From Thermoanaerobaculia bacterium (GTDB lineage: Bacteria; Acidobacteriota; Thermoanaerobaculia; Gp7-AA8), in NCBI GenBank assembly GCA_017883205.1, contig JADGNZ010000009.1:95028-159027 (forward strand): a stretch of 64,000 bases of DNA, given 5' to 3'. A program made the translations under genes and the position numbers. Shown here one piece after another: positions 37,469-47,333 of this stretch (position 1 is the first letter of the stretch; each line of letters starts with the position of its first letter). A model generated the notes under the pieces. It searched no databases. It was given only the letters and a program-made list of their open reading frames with translations, and had not been told where the DNA came from.

Positions 37469-37780
37469 TCAAATCGGAGGCCCCTTGCCTCGGCTCGTAT
37501 GCCAAAGCGCCACCACTTCGACATACTGAGGATTACCGGTGAGGTGGTAGTAAAGGTGCTGTTTGATGATGGGAAGAAAGATCCTTCGCACCGCCGGGAG
37601 CTTCACGTTCGTTGCGCGACTTCCAATTCGCGGCTGACTGGCAATCAGCACAAATGCGCGCTGCAGCTCGCGACGAACCGCGTTCGGTGCAGCGGTCCGA
37701 TTGACCCTCCACCACTCTTCGGCGTCTCGAATGTGCCACGCAGCGAGGGTTGTGATTTCGACCCGCAGCGGCTCACTCAT
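37469..37780 (-). CDS. ParE/RelE-like toxin
   Basis: DAEEWWRVNRTAAPNAVRRELQRAFVLIASQPRIGSRA...HLYYHLTGNPQYVEVVALWHTSR. Confidence 0.82.
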   Translation of the reverse strand: MSEPLRVEITTLAAWHIRDAEEWWRVNRTAAPNAVRRELQRAFVLIASQPRIGSRATNVKLPAVRRIFLPIIKQHLYYHLTGNPQYVEVVALWHTSRGKGPPI

Positions 37781-37995
37781 TCGCGGCTGCGCATCTCCTG
37801 AATCAGAGCTTCAGCCGAGATGGTCTCGCGACGCCGGCCTTGCGCGATGGACTCCAGAAGGACAGCCTCGAGCTCAGCGTCGACTTCGAAGGTCTCTTCT
37901 CCATCGAGCGCCAGAAGCGTTACGTCGGCACCCTCCGGCAACTCGCCGTCGATCACAACCTGGCCGTCAATCACCTTGCCGGATGCGATTTGCAT
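37777..37995 (-). CDS. Cognate antitoxin
   Basis: 72-aa ORF overlapping the toxin start by ATGA. Confidence 0.75.
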   Translation of the reverse strand: MQIASGKVIDGQVVIDGELPEGADVTLLALDGEETFEVDAELEAVLLESIAQGRRRETISAEALIQEMRSRE

Positions 37996-38024
37996 GACGC
38001 TGATTCTAACGCGGGAACCGGTTT

Positions 38025-38408
38025 TCAGACTGCGATCAAGTGAATCTCGTAGCGGCCCGTGGCGCCCTCAAGGCGAAGCTCGACACGCCAGTCTCCGTTG
38101 CCGGGAAACGTCTGATCGATCGATGCGGCTCCCTTTTCAAACACCTTTTCCCAACGTGTCGTGCCTTTGGCGTCGATCAGGCGCACCATCGCACCGCCAG
38201 TGTCAACGCGCATGGCAACCTTCAGCCGCGCCGCGGTCCATGGCGCGACAACCCTATGCCTGAATACTTTGGTTCGCGTTACCGAATGGAAGTTTTCGGT
38301 TTCGGACATCGCCGAGTAGCCTTTGACCGCGTAAGCGTTCGAGTGGAAGCCGATGGCGACCGTCGCCAAGACGACCAGCAGGCGGGCGATTCCTCTTTTT
38401 GTTCTCAT
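38025..38408 (-). CDS. Hypothetical exported protein
   Basis: Signal-like N-terminus, intact ORF. Confidence 0.5.
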   Translation of the reverse strand: MRTKRGIARLLVVLATVAIGFHSNAYAVKGYSAMSETENFHSVTRTKVFRHRVVAPWTAARLKVAMRVDTGGAMVRLIDAKGTTRWEKVFEKGAASIDQTFPGNGDWRVELRLEGATGRYEIHLIAV

Positions 38409-38734
38409 AATGCCTCCGGGTAGGTGTGCCGGGTATAACGATCACGAGGTCGTTTGGTTTCACGGGAGCATCCGCGTGAGAAATCGTTCGTCCAGATTCT
38501 TCGTCATCTGCGCAGTCGTTATCGCAAGCCAAGGAGGACCCATCGCCCAATGCTCGAATGAGATGGCGGACGGCAGCAGCGATCCGGCCGCTGAAGGTCG
38601 AACCGACTTCGCCGCTGGCATCACCAGGGCGCGCAAGCGCGGACGTTGCCGACAGACATGCCGGTCCCTGTCCCGTAAAACCGGGCCCGGCGTCGACGCT
38701 TGCCCTGAACACCAACGTATGGTATACGTATGGT

Positions 38735-38959
38735 ATGAAGAAGACGACGATCTATCTTCCTGATGAGCTGAAGACGCAACTGGAAGACGTGGCCCGCAGC
38801 ACTGGCAGACCGGAAGCCCAAGTCATCCGGGACGCCATCAGCACAGCCACGTTCAAAGCTACCGCTCCAACTCCACGCGTTCCGTTGATGAAACGCGGCC
38901 TCGGAGATCCGACCATCGCCGAGAACGTCGACGCACTCCTCGAGAGATTCGGCCGTTGA
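38735..38959 (+). CDS. CopG/RHH antitoxin
   Basis: MKKTTIYLPDELKTQLEDVARSTGRPEAQVIRDAI. Confidence 0.88.
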   Translation: MKKTTIYLPDELKTQLEDVARSTGRPEAQVIRDAISTATFKATAPTPRVPLMKRGLGDPTIAENVDALLERFGR

Positions 38960-39381
38960 TTCTCGTCGACACCAGCGGGATTCTGGCTGCACTGTTCAGT
39001 GATCAGAATCGGCACCATGAATGTGCCCAGGCGCTCCTGGACGCCAGGCCGCCACGGGTCATCTCGCCGTTCGTCCTTGCCGAAGCGGACTACCTGATCC
39101 AGAAGTTTGGCGGCGTCGAGGCGGAGACTCTCTTCCTTGCCGAGGTCGGCCGTGGCGCCTACGAGCTCGCGACCTTCTCCGAAGCCGACGTCGAAAGAGC
39201 CCGGCACATCATCACGAAATATCGCAGCCTTGGAATCGGCCTGGCCGACGCCTCGATCGCCGTCCTCGCCGTACGCTACCGCACGCTCGACGTCCTGACC
39301 CTCGATGAACGTCACTTCCGCGCGATCCTTCCGGCGCCGAGAAAGCACTTCCGCATCCTTCCGGCAGATCCGTCGCGGTGA
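38956..39381 (+). CDS. VapC-like PIN-domain toxin
   Basis: MILVDTSGILAALFSDQNRHHECAQALL...LADASIAVLAVRYRTLDVLTLDERHF. Confidence 0.9.
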   Translation: MILVDTSGILAALFSDQNRHHECAQALLDARPPRVISPFVLAEADYLIQKFGGVEAETLFLAEVGRGAYELATFSEADVERARHIITKYRSLGIGLADASIAVLAVRYRTLDVLTLDERHFRAILPAPRKHFRILPADPSR

Positions 39382-39395
39382 TTCCCGTAGGGCGG

Positions 39396-39459
39396 AGATG
39401 GATCATCACATCTCCGGATGACGCCGGTCATACGCAACGTCTCTGCGCCGACCTACCTT
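39396..39459 (+). promoter_or_regulatory. Predicted CRP/FNR-type promoter of the USP gene: dyad 39418-39431, -10 39454-39459
   Basis: ATGACGCCGGTCAT, 22 nt, TACCTT; ATCAC half-site at the distal position. Confidence 0.65.
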
Positions 39460-39518
39460 GATCACAGCGGGCTTCCAAGTCCGCGGCGGCACTGCCGCCT
39501 TGACCGAGGAGGTGGAGC

Positions 39519-40421
39519 ATGGATTCGCTCGTTCCGAGACTAATCGTCGTGCCTACGGATTTCAGCGCTCCGGCGTCTCATGCCGTTCGCTATGCCAGCG
39601 CGCTCGGCGAACGATTCGGTGCCCACCTCCTCGTCGTTTATGCAGACACGTTCGCTCCACCATTCGATTTCACCAACAGCGGCGTTGGAGTGCCCACTGG
39701 GGAGCCGGAGTCGCTGATCGCTATGGCGCGCGAGCAGCTCGTGTTGCACGCGGAGAGGAATATCAGCGCAAGAGTTCCCTACGACGTCACGGTCATCGTC
39801 GGACATCCGATGGAGTCCATCACCGAGGCTGCGCGCGACTCAGGCGCGAACCTGGTGGTCATGGGAACGCACGGACGCAGCGGCATCCGCCGCCTGCTTA
39901 CGGGGTCGGTCACCGAAGCGGTGATGCGAACCTCCCCCGTTCCTGTCATCGCCGTCAACTCCAGCGCCTCGGAGAACGCATCGGTCGGCAGGATTCTCTG
40001 CGCCGTCAATTTCACACCTGCCTGTTCCGCCGCGCTCCGGCAGGCTGGCGCTCTCGCCGACGACGATAAGGCACCGATCCTCCTCGTCCACGGCCTTGAA
40101 GACCAGGAGCTGCAGCCGAGCATTCAGGAGTTGATCCGCCTGCACGAGTGGGCGCCGCCGGAGCTCGCTGGCCGCTGCCAACTGAAAACTGCTCCAAGAC
40201 GTGGATTGGCGGAGGAGATCCTCGACCTCGCCCTCGCCACCGCGGCCGATCTCATCGTCATTGATGTCAGTGCGGAGCGCAGTCCGGCCGACAGCCTTCG
40301 CGGCTCCATCGCCGAGCGCGTCGTGCAACAGAGCCGCTGCCCGGTTCTGACCGTGAACGCGCATGCCGCGCAGGCGTACTTGCCCGCGGTACATGCGCGG
40401 GAGCAGCTCGCGGCGATTTAG
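39519..40421 (+). CDS. Tandem-domain universal stress protein
   Basis: RLIVVPTDFSAPASHAVRYASAL; GANLVVMGTHGRSGIRRLLTGSVTEAVMRTSPVPVIAV. Confidence 0.92.
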   Translation: MDSLVPRLIVVPTDFSAPASHAVRYASALGERFGAHLLVVYADTFAPPFDFTNSGVGVPTGEPESLIAMAREQLVLHAERNISARVPYDVTVIVGHPMESITEAARDSGANLVVMGTHGRSGIRRLLTGSVTEAVMRTSPVPVIAVNSSASENASVGRILCAVNFTPACSAALRQAGALADDDKAPILLVHGLEDQELQPSIQELIRLHEWAPPELAGRCQLKTAPRRGLAEEILDLALATAADLIVIDVSAERSPADSLRGSIAERVVQQSRCPVLTVNAHAAQAYLPAVHAREQLAAI

Positions 40422-40436
40422 TTCAGATTTAGGTCA

Positions 40437-40550
40437 TGGCTTACGCCCTACCTGCACTTCTACAACTACCATCGCGCTCACTCTGCCGCAGCATACAATC
40501 CGCCCATTAGTCGCCTGGATAGGAACAACGTCCTGAGACGCAACAGTTAG
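40437..40550 (+). pseudogene. IS481-type transposase C-terminal remnant
   Basis: WLTPYLHFYNYHRAHSAAAYNPPISRLDRNNVLRRNS* (read by hand; too short for the ORF track). Confidence 0.75.
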
Positions 40551-40643
40551 CCGGCGCGAATTCAAGAACTAAGTGCAACAACGCTTCGACGAGAAGGGAG
40601 CGATCTGGGACACTGACGAATCTTCCGCCAAGAAGGGATCGTC

Positions 40644-41245
40644 ATGACTTATCACCAGATCACTCCCGCTGAGAGATATACGCTGGGAGCACTCCGCAAG
40701 CAAGGCTATTCAAACGCCGAGATTGCTCGCATCGCCGACCGCCACCGCAGCACGATCGGGTTGATCTTCTCCTGCGCGAGAAGTTCAGTCCTGAACAGAT
40801 CAGCGGTTGGTTGCGGCTCCTGGAGATCCTCGAGATCAGTCACGAGACGATCTACACACACGTACATCGTGACAAGGCTCGAGGCGGCAAGCTCTGGCTG
40901 AACCTTCGCCAACCGTCGCGGTATCGCAAGCGCTACGGCCCCCCGAGAAGCGCGGCCGTCTGGCCGGCAAGCGCCACATCTCCGAGCGGCCGCCCGCCGC
41001 CGAGACGCGAAGCGAGATAGGCCACTGGGAAATGGACGTCGTCATCGGCGCCGGCAACAACCACTGCATCGTGACACTGGTGGAGCGGATGTCGGGAGCC
41101 GCACTGATCGGAAAGCTTCCCTGCCGGAAAGTCCTCGCGCTCAACGCTCGCGTGATCGAGTTGATCGAAGCACATCCCGGTCTCTTCAAGACCATCACCG
41201 TCGACAACGGCCCGGAGTTCGCGCTGAAAGCCGTTCATCACCTCG
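40644..41245 (+). pseudogene. IS30-family transposase remnant, frameshifted and truncated
   Basis: YHQITPAERYTLGALRKQGYSNAEIARIADRHRSTI; then in other frames FSPEQISGWLR, ISHETIYTHVHRDKARGGKLW, GHWEMDVVIGAGNNHCIVTLVERMS, TITVDNGPEFA. Confidence 0.85.
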
Positions 41246-41370
41246 GCGACGTCGGCCGGGTGCATCGTGGCCAGGGCCTCGCGCACGGCTGCCGGATCCT
41301 CGCGCAGAATCTCCAGCACGTCAGGTCCGAGCAGGTCGCCGAGATGCACGGGGGAGTTTACATGCCGCGC
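41235..41370 (-). pseudogene. Fragment of an MgtE-like N-terminal domain, cut at the IS30 remnant
   Basis: HLGDLLGPDVLEILREDPAAVREALATMHPADVAEVM in a minus-strand frame. Confidence 0.6.
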
Positions 41371-41472
41371 GGGATTGACGATCGCCCCGATCCCGACGAA
41401 TGGCAACCGCTGACGAAGACGGATGGCAGCGGACGTGGACGTCTCAAGGTGTGCGCGACGACACAAAGCGAT

Positions 41473-41514
41473 GTGAGGGGCCTCAGCGCGCGGAATCTTG
41501 CGTTGGCCTACAAT
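41473..41514 (+). promoter_or_regulatory. Predicted CRP/FNR-type promoter of the 21-heme cytochrome gene
   Basis: GTGAGGGGCCTCAG (41473-41486), 22 nt, TACAAT (41509-41514). Confidence 0.65.
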
Positions 41515-41557
41515 TTCTCGCTGACCATGGCGGAACACTCCGCCTCAGGAGGCTTGG

Positions 41558-44470
41558 ATGTCCTGGTTCCGAAGTGTCCTGGCGGCAACTCTGCTGTTCG
41601 CGGCGGGAGGTTCCGCGCGGGCGCAGATGACGAGCGAGGAATGCCTCGCATGCCACCAGGATCCTGATCTAGTCAAGGAGGTGGACGGGAAGAAGGTCAG
41701 CGTCCACGTCGATCCCACCCGCTTCGCAGCTTCGAAGCACGGTTCGTTCGACTGCACGAGCTGCCACGAGAGCATCACGGGGTATCCGCACGAGAAGGTG
41801 ACCGCGGTCAACTGTGCCACATGCCACGACTCAGAGGCTGCGGCTCTGGCAAAGAGCGTTCACGGCAGGAAGGCCGACGGCAAACCCGAGACCCGTTGCC
41901 GGGACTGTCACGGCAACCATGAGATCAGGCAGGCCAGCGCGGCCACGGCGAACTGTACGAAGTGCCACGAGAAGATCGTCACCGAGCAGCACCAGAGTCT
42001 GCACGGGAAGGCGGCCGCGCGGGGCGACAAGCTCGCGCCGACCTGCATCACCTGCCACGGCTCGCATTCGATTCTGTCCCACCTCGACCCGTTGGCCAGG
42101 ACCTCCGTCATGAACATCCCGCTGCTGTGCGGCGGATGCCATAGGGAGGGGTCAGCGGTCTCGCTCTCCCGGGACATCCCGCAGGAGCGCATTTTCGAAC
42201 ACTACCGCGACTCGATCCACGGCGCGGGGCTGTTCCAGAAAGGGCTCACCGTCACGGCGGTCTGCACTTCCTGCCACACCTCGCATTTCATCCTCCCGCA
42301 TACCGACTCGCGATCGAGCATCGCGAAAGCGAACATCGCGCGGACGTGCACGCAGTGCCACGCGCGCATCGAGGCCGTGCATCGCAAAGTCATCGACGGC
42401 AAGCTCTGGGAGAAGGAGCCCCACAAGATCCCCGCATGCCCCGATTGCCACCAGCCACACGAAGTGCGCCGCGTCTTCTATGACGCCGGCATGGCAAACA
42501 GGGACTGCCTGACGTGCCACGCCAGACGCGACCTCACGAGTCTGCGCAACGGCCAGAAGATCTCGATGTATGTCGACCCGCAGAAGTACGCGATCTCGAT
42601 GCACTCTCAGAAGGCGTGCGCGCAATGCCACACCGAAGTCAGCCCGTCGCACACGCGGCCGTGCGAGACGATCAAGTCGAAAGTCGATTGCGGCATCTGC
42701 CACGCCGCTCAGATGAGCGACTACCAGCAGAGCACGCACGGCACCTTCGCCGCAAAGGGTGACCCCGACGCGCCGGGATGTCTGGACTGCCATTCGTATC
42801 ACGAGACACAGAGCAGAAGGACGCCGGGATCGCCGACCTACCCGCGCAACGTGCCGAAACTCTGTGCTCGCTGCCACCAGCGGGGCAACAAGGCGGCGGT
42901 GCGAATCAAGAGCGACGTCCTGGACATCGTGCAGACCTATGCCGACTCGATTCACGGCAAGGGCCTGACGGAGAGCGGTCTCGTCGTCACGGCGACGTGC
43001 GTCAACTGCCACTCGTCGCACCGGGAACTGCCGCCCAGCGATCCGCGGTCGACCGTGAATCCGAAGAACATCGCGAAGACCTGCGGCACCTGCCACAACG
43101 GCATCGAGGAGACGTTCGAGAAGAGCGTCCACGCGACGGGTAAGGCGAAGCCGGGACAGAAGCTCCCGACCTGCAACGACTGCCACACCTCCCACGCGAT
43201 CGGCCGGACCGACGTTGTCGGGTTCCGGACGAAGATGATGAATCAGTGCGGCCGCTGCCATACGGAGCAGGCCACGACGTTCTTCGACACGTTCCACGGC
43301 AAAATGTCGCGGCTGGGCACGGAGGGCGCCGCCAAGTGCTCCGACTGCCATGGCCAGCACAACATCCTGCCGCCAGACGACCCTCGGTCGACTCTGTCGC
43401 ACTCGAACGTGGTGAAGACGTGCGCCCGGTGTCACGCCGGGTCGAACCGCAGGTTCGCGGGCTACCTGACGCATGCCACGCACCACGACCAGCGCAAGTA
43501 CCCCTGGCTCTACTGGTCGTTCCGTTTCATGGTCGCCCTGCTCGTGGGAACGCTTGCGTTTTTCCTCCTGCACACCCTCCTCTGGCTATTCCGCCTGGTG
43601 CGGACGCGCCACCACTGGAGAGAACACAAAGAGTCGGATACCGGGGAGGTCTACTACAAGCGCTTCGCGCTTTTCCAGCGCTGGCAGCACGCGGTGATGA
43701 TCCTCACGTTCTTCACGCTCGCCCTGACCGGGATGGCGCTGAAGTTCTCATACGCCGGCTGGGCACAGGGGATCTCCTGGATTCTCGGCGGCGCGCAGAC
43801 GATGGGCTACATCCACCGTTTCGCGGCCGTGATTCTCCTCTCCCTCTTCGCGTTCCACCTCTGGACCGTGATCAAGCGCAAGTTCGACGATCAGCTGACG
43901 TGGAAGCAGATGCTCACCGGGCCGGACACGCTGATGTTCACTCTGACCGATATCAAGCAGATCTGGCAGTCGTTCATGTGGTTCTTCGGCTGGGCCGAGC
44001 GGCCGAAGTACGGGCGCTACACCTATTGGGAGAAATTCGACTACTTCGCGGTCTTCTGGGGCGTCATGGTGATTGGCTCGACGGGACTCCTCCTCTGGTT
44101 CCCCGAGTTCTTCACCAGGGTGATCCCGGGGGCAGCGATCAACGTGGCGACGATCATCCACAGCGACGAAGCGCTCCTCGCGGTGGCCTTCATCTTCACG
44201 ATTCACTTCTTCAACACGCACTTCCGTCCGGACAAGTTCCCCATGGATCCGGTCATATTCACCGGGCGCGTACCGATCGACGAGTTCAAGTTCGACAAAC
44301 CGGCTGAGTACGACGAGTTGGTCGCCAAGGGCAAGCTCGAGGATCACCTTGCGGGCCCCATTCCGTCCGGGCTCGAGAAAACGTTCAAGTTCTTCGGCTT
44401 CGTCGCGCTGACTATCGGACTGACCCTGATCGGGTTGATCCTGTACGCGATGATCTTTGCTTACAAGTAG
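41558..44470 (+). CDS. Multiheme cytochrome c (21 CxxCH) fused to a cytochrome b-type membrane domain
   Basis: Signal peptide, 21 CxxCH counted by eye, then several TM segments with conserved His (FQRWQHAVMIL, MGYIHRFAAVILLSLFAFHLW). Confidence 0.92.
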   Translation: MSWFRSVLAATLLFAAGGSARAQMTSEECLACHQDPDLVKEVDGKKVSVHVDPTRFAASKHGSFDCTSCHESITGYPHEKVTAVNCATCHDSEAAALAKSVHGRKADGKPETRCRDCHGNHEIRQASAATANCTKCHEKIVTEQHQSLHGKAAARGDKLAPTCITCHGSHSILSHLDPLARTSVMNIPLLCGGCHREGSAVSLSRDIPQERIFEHYRDSIHGAGLFQKGLTVTAVCTSCHTSHFILPHTDSRSSIAKANIARTCTQCHARIEAVHRKVIDGKLWEKEPHKIPACPDCHQPHEVRRVFYDAGMANRDCLTCHARRDLTSLRNGQKISMYVDPQKYAISMHSQKACAQCHTEVSPSHTRPCETIKSKVDCGICHAAQMSDYQQSTHGTFAAKGDPDAPGCLDCHSYHETQSRRTPGSPTYPRNVPKLCARCHQRGNKAAVRIKSDVLDIVQTYADSIHGKGLTESGLVVTATCVNCHSSHRELPPSDPRSTVNPKNIAKTCGTCHNGIEETFEKSVHATGKAKPGQKLPTCNDCHTSHAIGRTDVVGFRTKMMNQCGRCHTEQATTFFDTFHGKMSRLGTEGAAKCSDCHGQHNILPPDDPRSTLSHSNVVKTCARCHAGSNRRFAGYLTHATHHDQRKYPWLYWSFRFMVALLVGTLAFFLLHTLLWLFRLVRTRHHWREHKESDTGEVYYKRFALFQRWQHAVMILTFFTLALTGMALKFSYAGWAQGISWILGGAQTMGYIHRFAAVILLSLFAFHLWTVIKRKFDDQLTWKQMLTGPDTLMFTLTDIKQIWQSFMWFFGWAERPKYGRYTYWEKFDYFAVFWGVMVIGSTGLLLWFPEFFTRVIPGAAINVATIIHSDEALLAVAFIFTIHFFNTHFRPDKFPMDPVIFTGRVPIDEFKFDKPAEYDELVAKGKLEDHLAGPIPSGLEKTFKFFGFVALTIGLTLIGLILYAMIFAYK

Positions 44471-44624
44471 GGGGTGCGGAAGAGAGGCTGGAGGCGGTCA
44501 AGGGCCCAAATTGCTCGTCGCGAGCCGGGCCCCGCTGACCGTTCACCGATTTAAGTCTGGCATGACGAGCGCGGTAATACCGCAGACCCGCGACGAACGC
44601 GGCATTGCGTGGACACCGAATGTT

Positions 44625-44782
44625 CAATGTCGAGTGTTAGATGTTGAATGTCTAGTATTAAGGGCGTTTCCGGGTTTCGCGTGGATTAGAAATGGAAACT
44701 CGAAGGAGCGATCGTCCAGTGTGCTGGAATCGTGAAGATTGCACCCATTCAGCACTCAACATTCACGATCTAACATTCCATG
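44625..44782. repeat. Intergenic inverted element with AATGT/AACATT-type arms
   Basis: TTCAATGTCGAGTGTTAGATGTTGAATG ... CATTCAGCACTCAACATTCACGATCTAACATTCC. Confidence 0.65.
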
Positions 44783-44829
44783 AAAGTTGCAAGTGGCTGG
44801 ATCGTCTACGCACTCCCGCTCTACGGTTC

Positions 44830-46518
44830 TTATGAGCCCCCGAACAGCAGCCGGAGGATTCCGCCGATGCGAAAGTTGCGCAAGAGCGCGGCCGGCTTGA
44901 ATAGCTCGGCCTTGTCGTTCAGCGTCCCCTCGGACATCGGATCGGCCTCGCCGCCCAACCGACGCGCGGCGCTTCGGCGCGCTTCGACACGCCCGGCGCG
45001 CTGGCCGTTGATCCTGCCGTAGCGCCGCTTCAGATCGTTGAGGCGCTCCGCGGCGTTGTACGTCGCCTCGACGATCTCGCGCCGCGCCATCCAGTCGGTC
45101 TCGTAGTTGAGCATCGATTCCCAATCGCTCGTTTCCAGCAGCGCGCGATGCTCGGCCAACGTCCGCGCCCGCAAACGGTAGCCATGCGCTTCCGCGTCCG
45201 CGAAACCGTCACTGCCCGGATCAACGAACGGCGCCATCGGTGTGATGAATGCTGAAAGGCGATGATCGAAGCGGACGAAGAGCTCCTCGATTGCATTTAC
45301 GGTCTCGGCCACACTCGCCGAGGTCTGGCCCGGAAGTCCGATCATGAAGAAGAGGTCGAGGCTTTCGCAACGCGACGCCATGACCGATTCGATCGCCTGC
45401 AGCATTCGCTCGTTCGTGAATCGCGCCTTGCCGAGGAGGCCGCGAATCGATTCGTCATAACTTTCGGGCGAGAGCTCGGCTCCCCACGAGCGGATCGATG
45501 CGTCGATGCGCGCCACGATCTCTGCGTCGGGGGGATCGAAGAACTCGAACACGATGCGGTTCGATACTGGCGTGCGGGCCAGCGCATCGATGACGGCATG
45601 CGCATAGGCCGGGCCCCCGTCGCGAAGATCGCCGACGAGAAAGATCGGCGTTCGGGTGATCGCCGCGAGTTGACGCACCTGTTTGGCAATCGCCTCCGGA
45701 CCGCGCAGGAGCGGGTGGTGTCCGGGCATGAAGCGGCGGAACGCGGCATTCGACGCCCCGCAAGTGATGCAGCGCCGCGCGCAACCGCGGACCGTGAATA
45801 CGGCGGTGATGGGATGCCGCCACCACGCCTGAAACGGCACGCTTGTCCAGAAGTCGAGGTGACGGGCAACGGAGCGGATCATCGCGCCGAGGTCGAAGTC
45901 GTACTCGTCAAGAGACAGGGGCAGTGCGGCGTCAGGATTCACGCGCACTTCGCCATCCTGCTTCCAGGTCAGTCCGGGCACGAGCTCGAAACGCCGTTCA
46001 CCCTCCAGCTCGCGCACGAGCGCGAGGAGCGAGGGCTCGGTGACACTGCCGCGAAGAACGAAGTCGACCGCCGGATCTTCGATCAGCTCGCGGTGAAAAC
46101 ACGTTGCGGAGATACCGCCGAAGACGATCGGTATCTCGGGATGAAGTTTCTTGAGCAATGCAGCGACAGCCGGTCCTCCGTGCGCATGCGGGAGCCAGTG
46201 CAGATCGATGCCGAACAGCTTCGGCTCGAGTTTGCGCAGGAATCGCTCGGGGCTGAAGCGGCGGCTGCGCATCATCCGCAACGCAAGGTTCACGATGCGC
46301 ACACCGTAGCCACGCCGCCGCAAATACGCGGAGAGCGTCAGGAATCCGACGGGGTACATCTCGAAGACGGGCGTCGATGGGATGACGTCGCTGATCGGTC
46401 CGTAAACGATGGCCCGCTCGCGAAAATCGAAAACGCTGGGCGGATGAATCAGGATGACATCGGCCGGCACGCTCACACGATGCGCGGTTTTCGCGAGCGA
46501 GGCCGCACCCGCTGTCAC
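44830..46518 (-). CDS. B12-binding-domain radical SAM protein
   Basis: VILIHPPSVFDFRERAIVYGP; PKLFGIDLHWLPHAHG; VRGCARRCITCGASN (CxxxCxxC). Confidence 0.88.
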   Translation of the reverse strand: MTAGAASLAKTAHRVSVPADVILIHPPSVFDFRERAIVYGPISDVIPSTPVFEMYPVGFLTLSAYLRRRGYGVRIVNLALRMMRSRRFSPERFLRKLEPKLFGIDLHWLPHAHGGPAVAALLKKLHPEIPIVFGGISATCFHRELIEDPAVDFVLRGSVTEPSLLALVRELEGERRFELVPGLTWKQDGEVRVNPDAALPLSLDEYDFDLGAMIRSVARHLDFWTSVPFQAWWRHPITAVFTVRGCARRCITCGASNAAFRRFMPGHHPLLRGPEAIAKQVRQLAAITRTPIFLVGDLRDGGPAYAHAVIDALARTPVSNRIVFEFFDPPDAEIVARIDASIRSWGAELSPESYDESIRGLLGKARFTNERMLQAIESVMASRCESLDLFFMIGLPGQTSASVAETVNAIEELFVRFDHRLSAFITPMAPFVDPGSDGFADAEAHGYRLRARTLAEHRALLETSDWESMLNYETDWMARREIVEATYNAAERLNDLKRRYGRINGQRAGRVEARRSAARRLGGEADPMSEGTLNDKAELFKPAALLRNFRIGGILRLLFGGS

Positions 46519-46563
46519 GCGAGCGTGTGACCAGCGCCACGCCGGGCTCTTCGAAGCGATCGA

Positions 46564-46935
46564 TCAGCGGCGCAGCACGCGAGGCCATTCGAAGGCGGAT
46601 CCCCGTTGCACCTGCTCGATCACTGTCCGCAGCTCGTCAGCCATCCGGGCGAGATCGTAACCGCGGTCGTTGGTCACGCGCGAGATGGCACGAACCGCTT
46701 CGTCGAGACGCTGCGTAGCGGCGCGCCATTGCCTGCGCTCGAGGTGAACACCGCCGGCCGCAAGCTGCAGGAAGACACGGGTGAATTCGACTTCGTCACG
46801 GACGGCCTCGAAGAAGAGATCTTCAAACTCGTCGCTCGCCTCGAAGTAGTCGTACGCCGCGAGCATCGCGATCGCTGCATGGAAACGTGGATCGTCGCCG
46901 ATGTCGGGAAGAGATTCGGAAGGCGGATCAAGCAC
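46564..46935 (-). CDS. DUF309-like protein
   Basis: YDYFEASDEFEDLFFEAVRDEVEFTRVFLQLAAGGVHLERRQWRAA. Confidence 0.7.
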   Translation of the reverse strand: MLDPPSESLPDIGDDPRFHAAIAMLAAYDYFEASDEFEDLFFEAVRDEVEFTRVFLQLAAGGVHLERRQWRAATQRLDEAVRAISRVTNDRGYDLARMADELRTVIEQVQRGSAFEWPRVLRR

Positions 46936-46952
46936 GCCGGAATGGTAAAGCA

Positions 46953-46980
46953 GAGGAGCGCCGCCGGAACGGCGCTCCTC
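46953..46980 (-). terminator. 11-bp perfect hairpin at the end of the minus-strand cytochrome operon
   Basis: GAGGAGCGCCG-CCGGAA-CGGCGCTCCTC. Confidence 0.6.
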
Positions 46981-46991
46981 GTTCCTGCTTT

Positions 46992-47312
46992 CTATTTCAA
47001 CGTGCGGATGTACGCGACGAGCGCGCTGATGTCGGCGTCGGAGAGCTTGCCTTTATAGGCCGGCATTTTTCCTTTGCCGTCAGATGTCACCTTCGTCAGG
47101 TCCGCGTCCGTCAGCTTCTGCACGTCAGGCGAGCGCAGGTCGCGCAGCTTCATCGCCTTCCCCATCGGCGTCATGCCGCCGCCATCGGGGCCGTGGCAGC
47201 TTGCGCACTTCGCCTTGTAAAGAGCACCACCGTCGGGCGCGGCGAACGCGGCCGGCGCGGCGATCAGAATGACTGCAACGCTCAAAATGATTGCTACGAA
47301 CTTTCGACTCAT
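46992..47312 (-). CDS. Monoheme cytochrome c
   Basis: Signal peptide; CASCH; paralogous to 58202-58516. Confidence 0.92.
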   Translation of the reverse strand: MSRKFVAIILSVAVILIAAPAAFAAPDGGALYKAKCASCHGPDGGGMTPMGKAMKLRDLRSPDVQKLTDADLTKVTSDGKGKMPAYKGKLSDADISALVAYIRTLK

Positions 47313-47333
47313 TGTTTTACCTCCATTGATTCA

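Noticed and set aside
42152-43573. 473-aa minus ORF antisense to the 21-heme cytochrome
   Set aside because: Mirror of the CxxCH-rich gene; no motifs.
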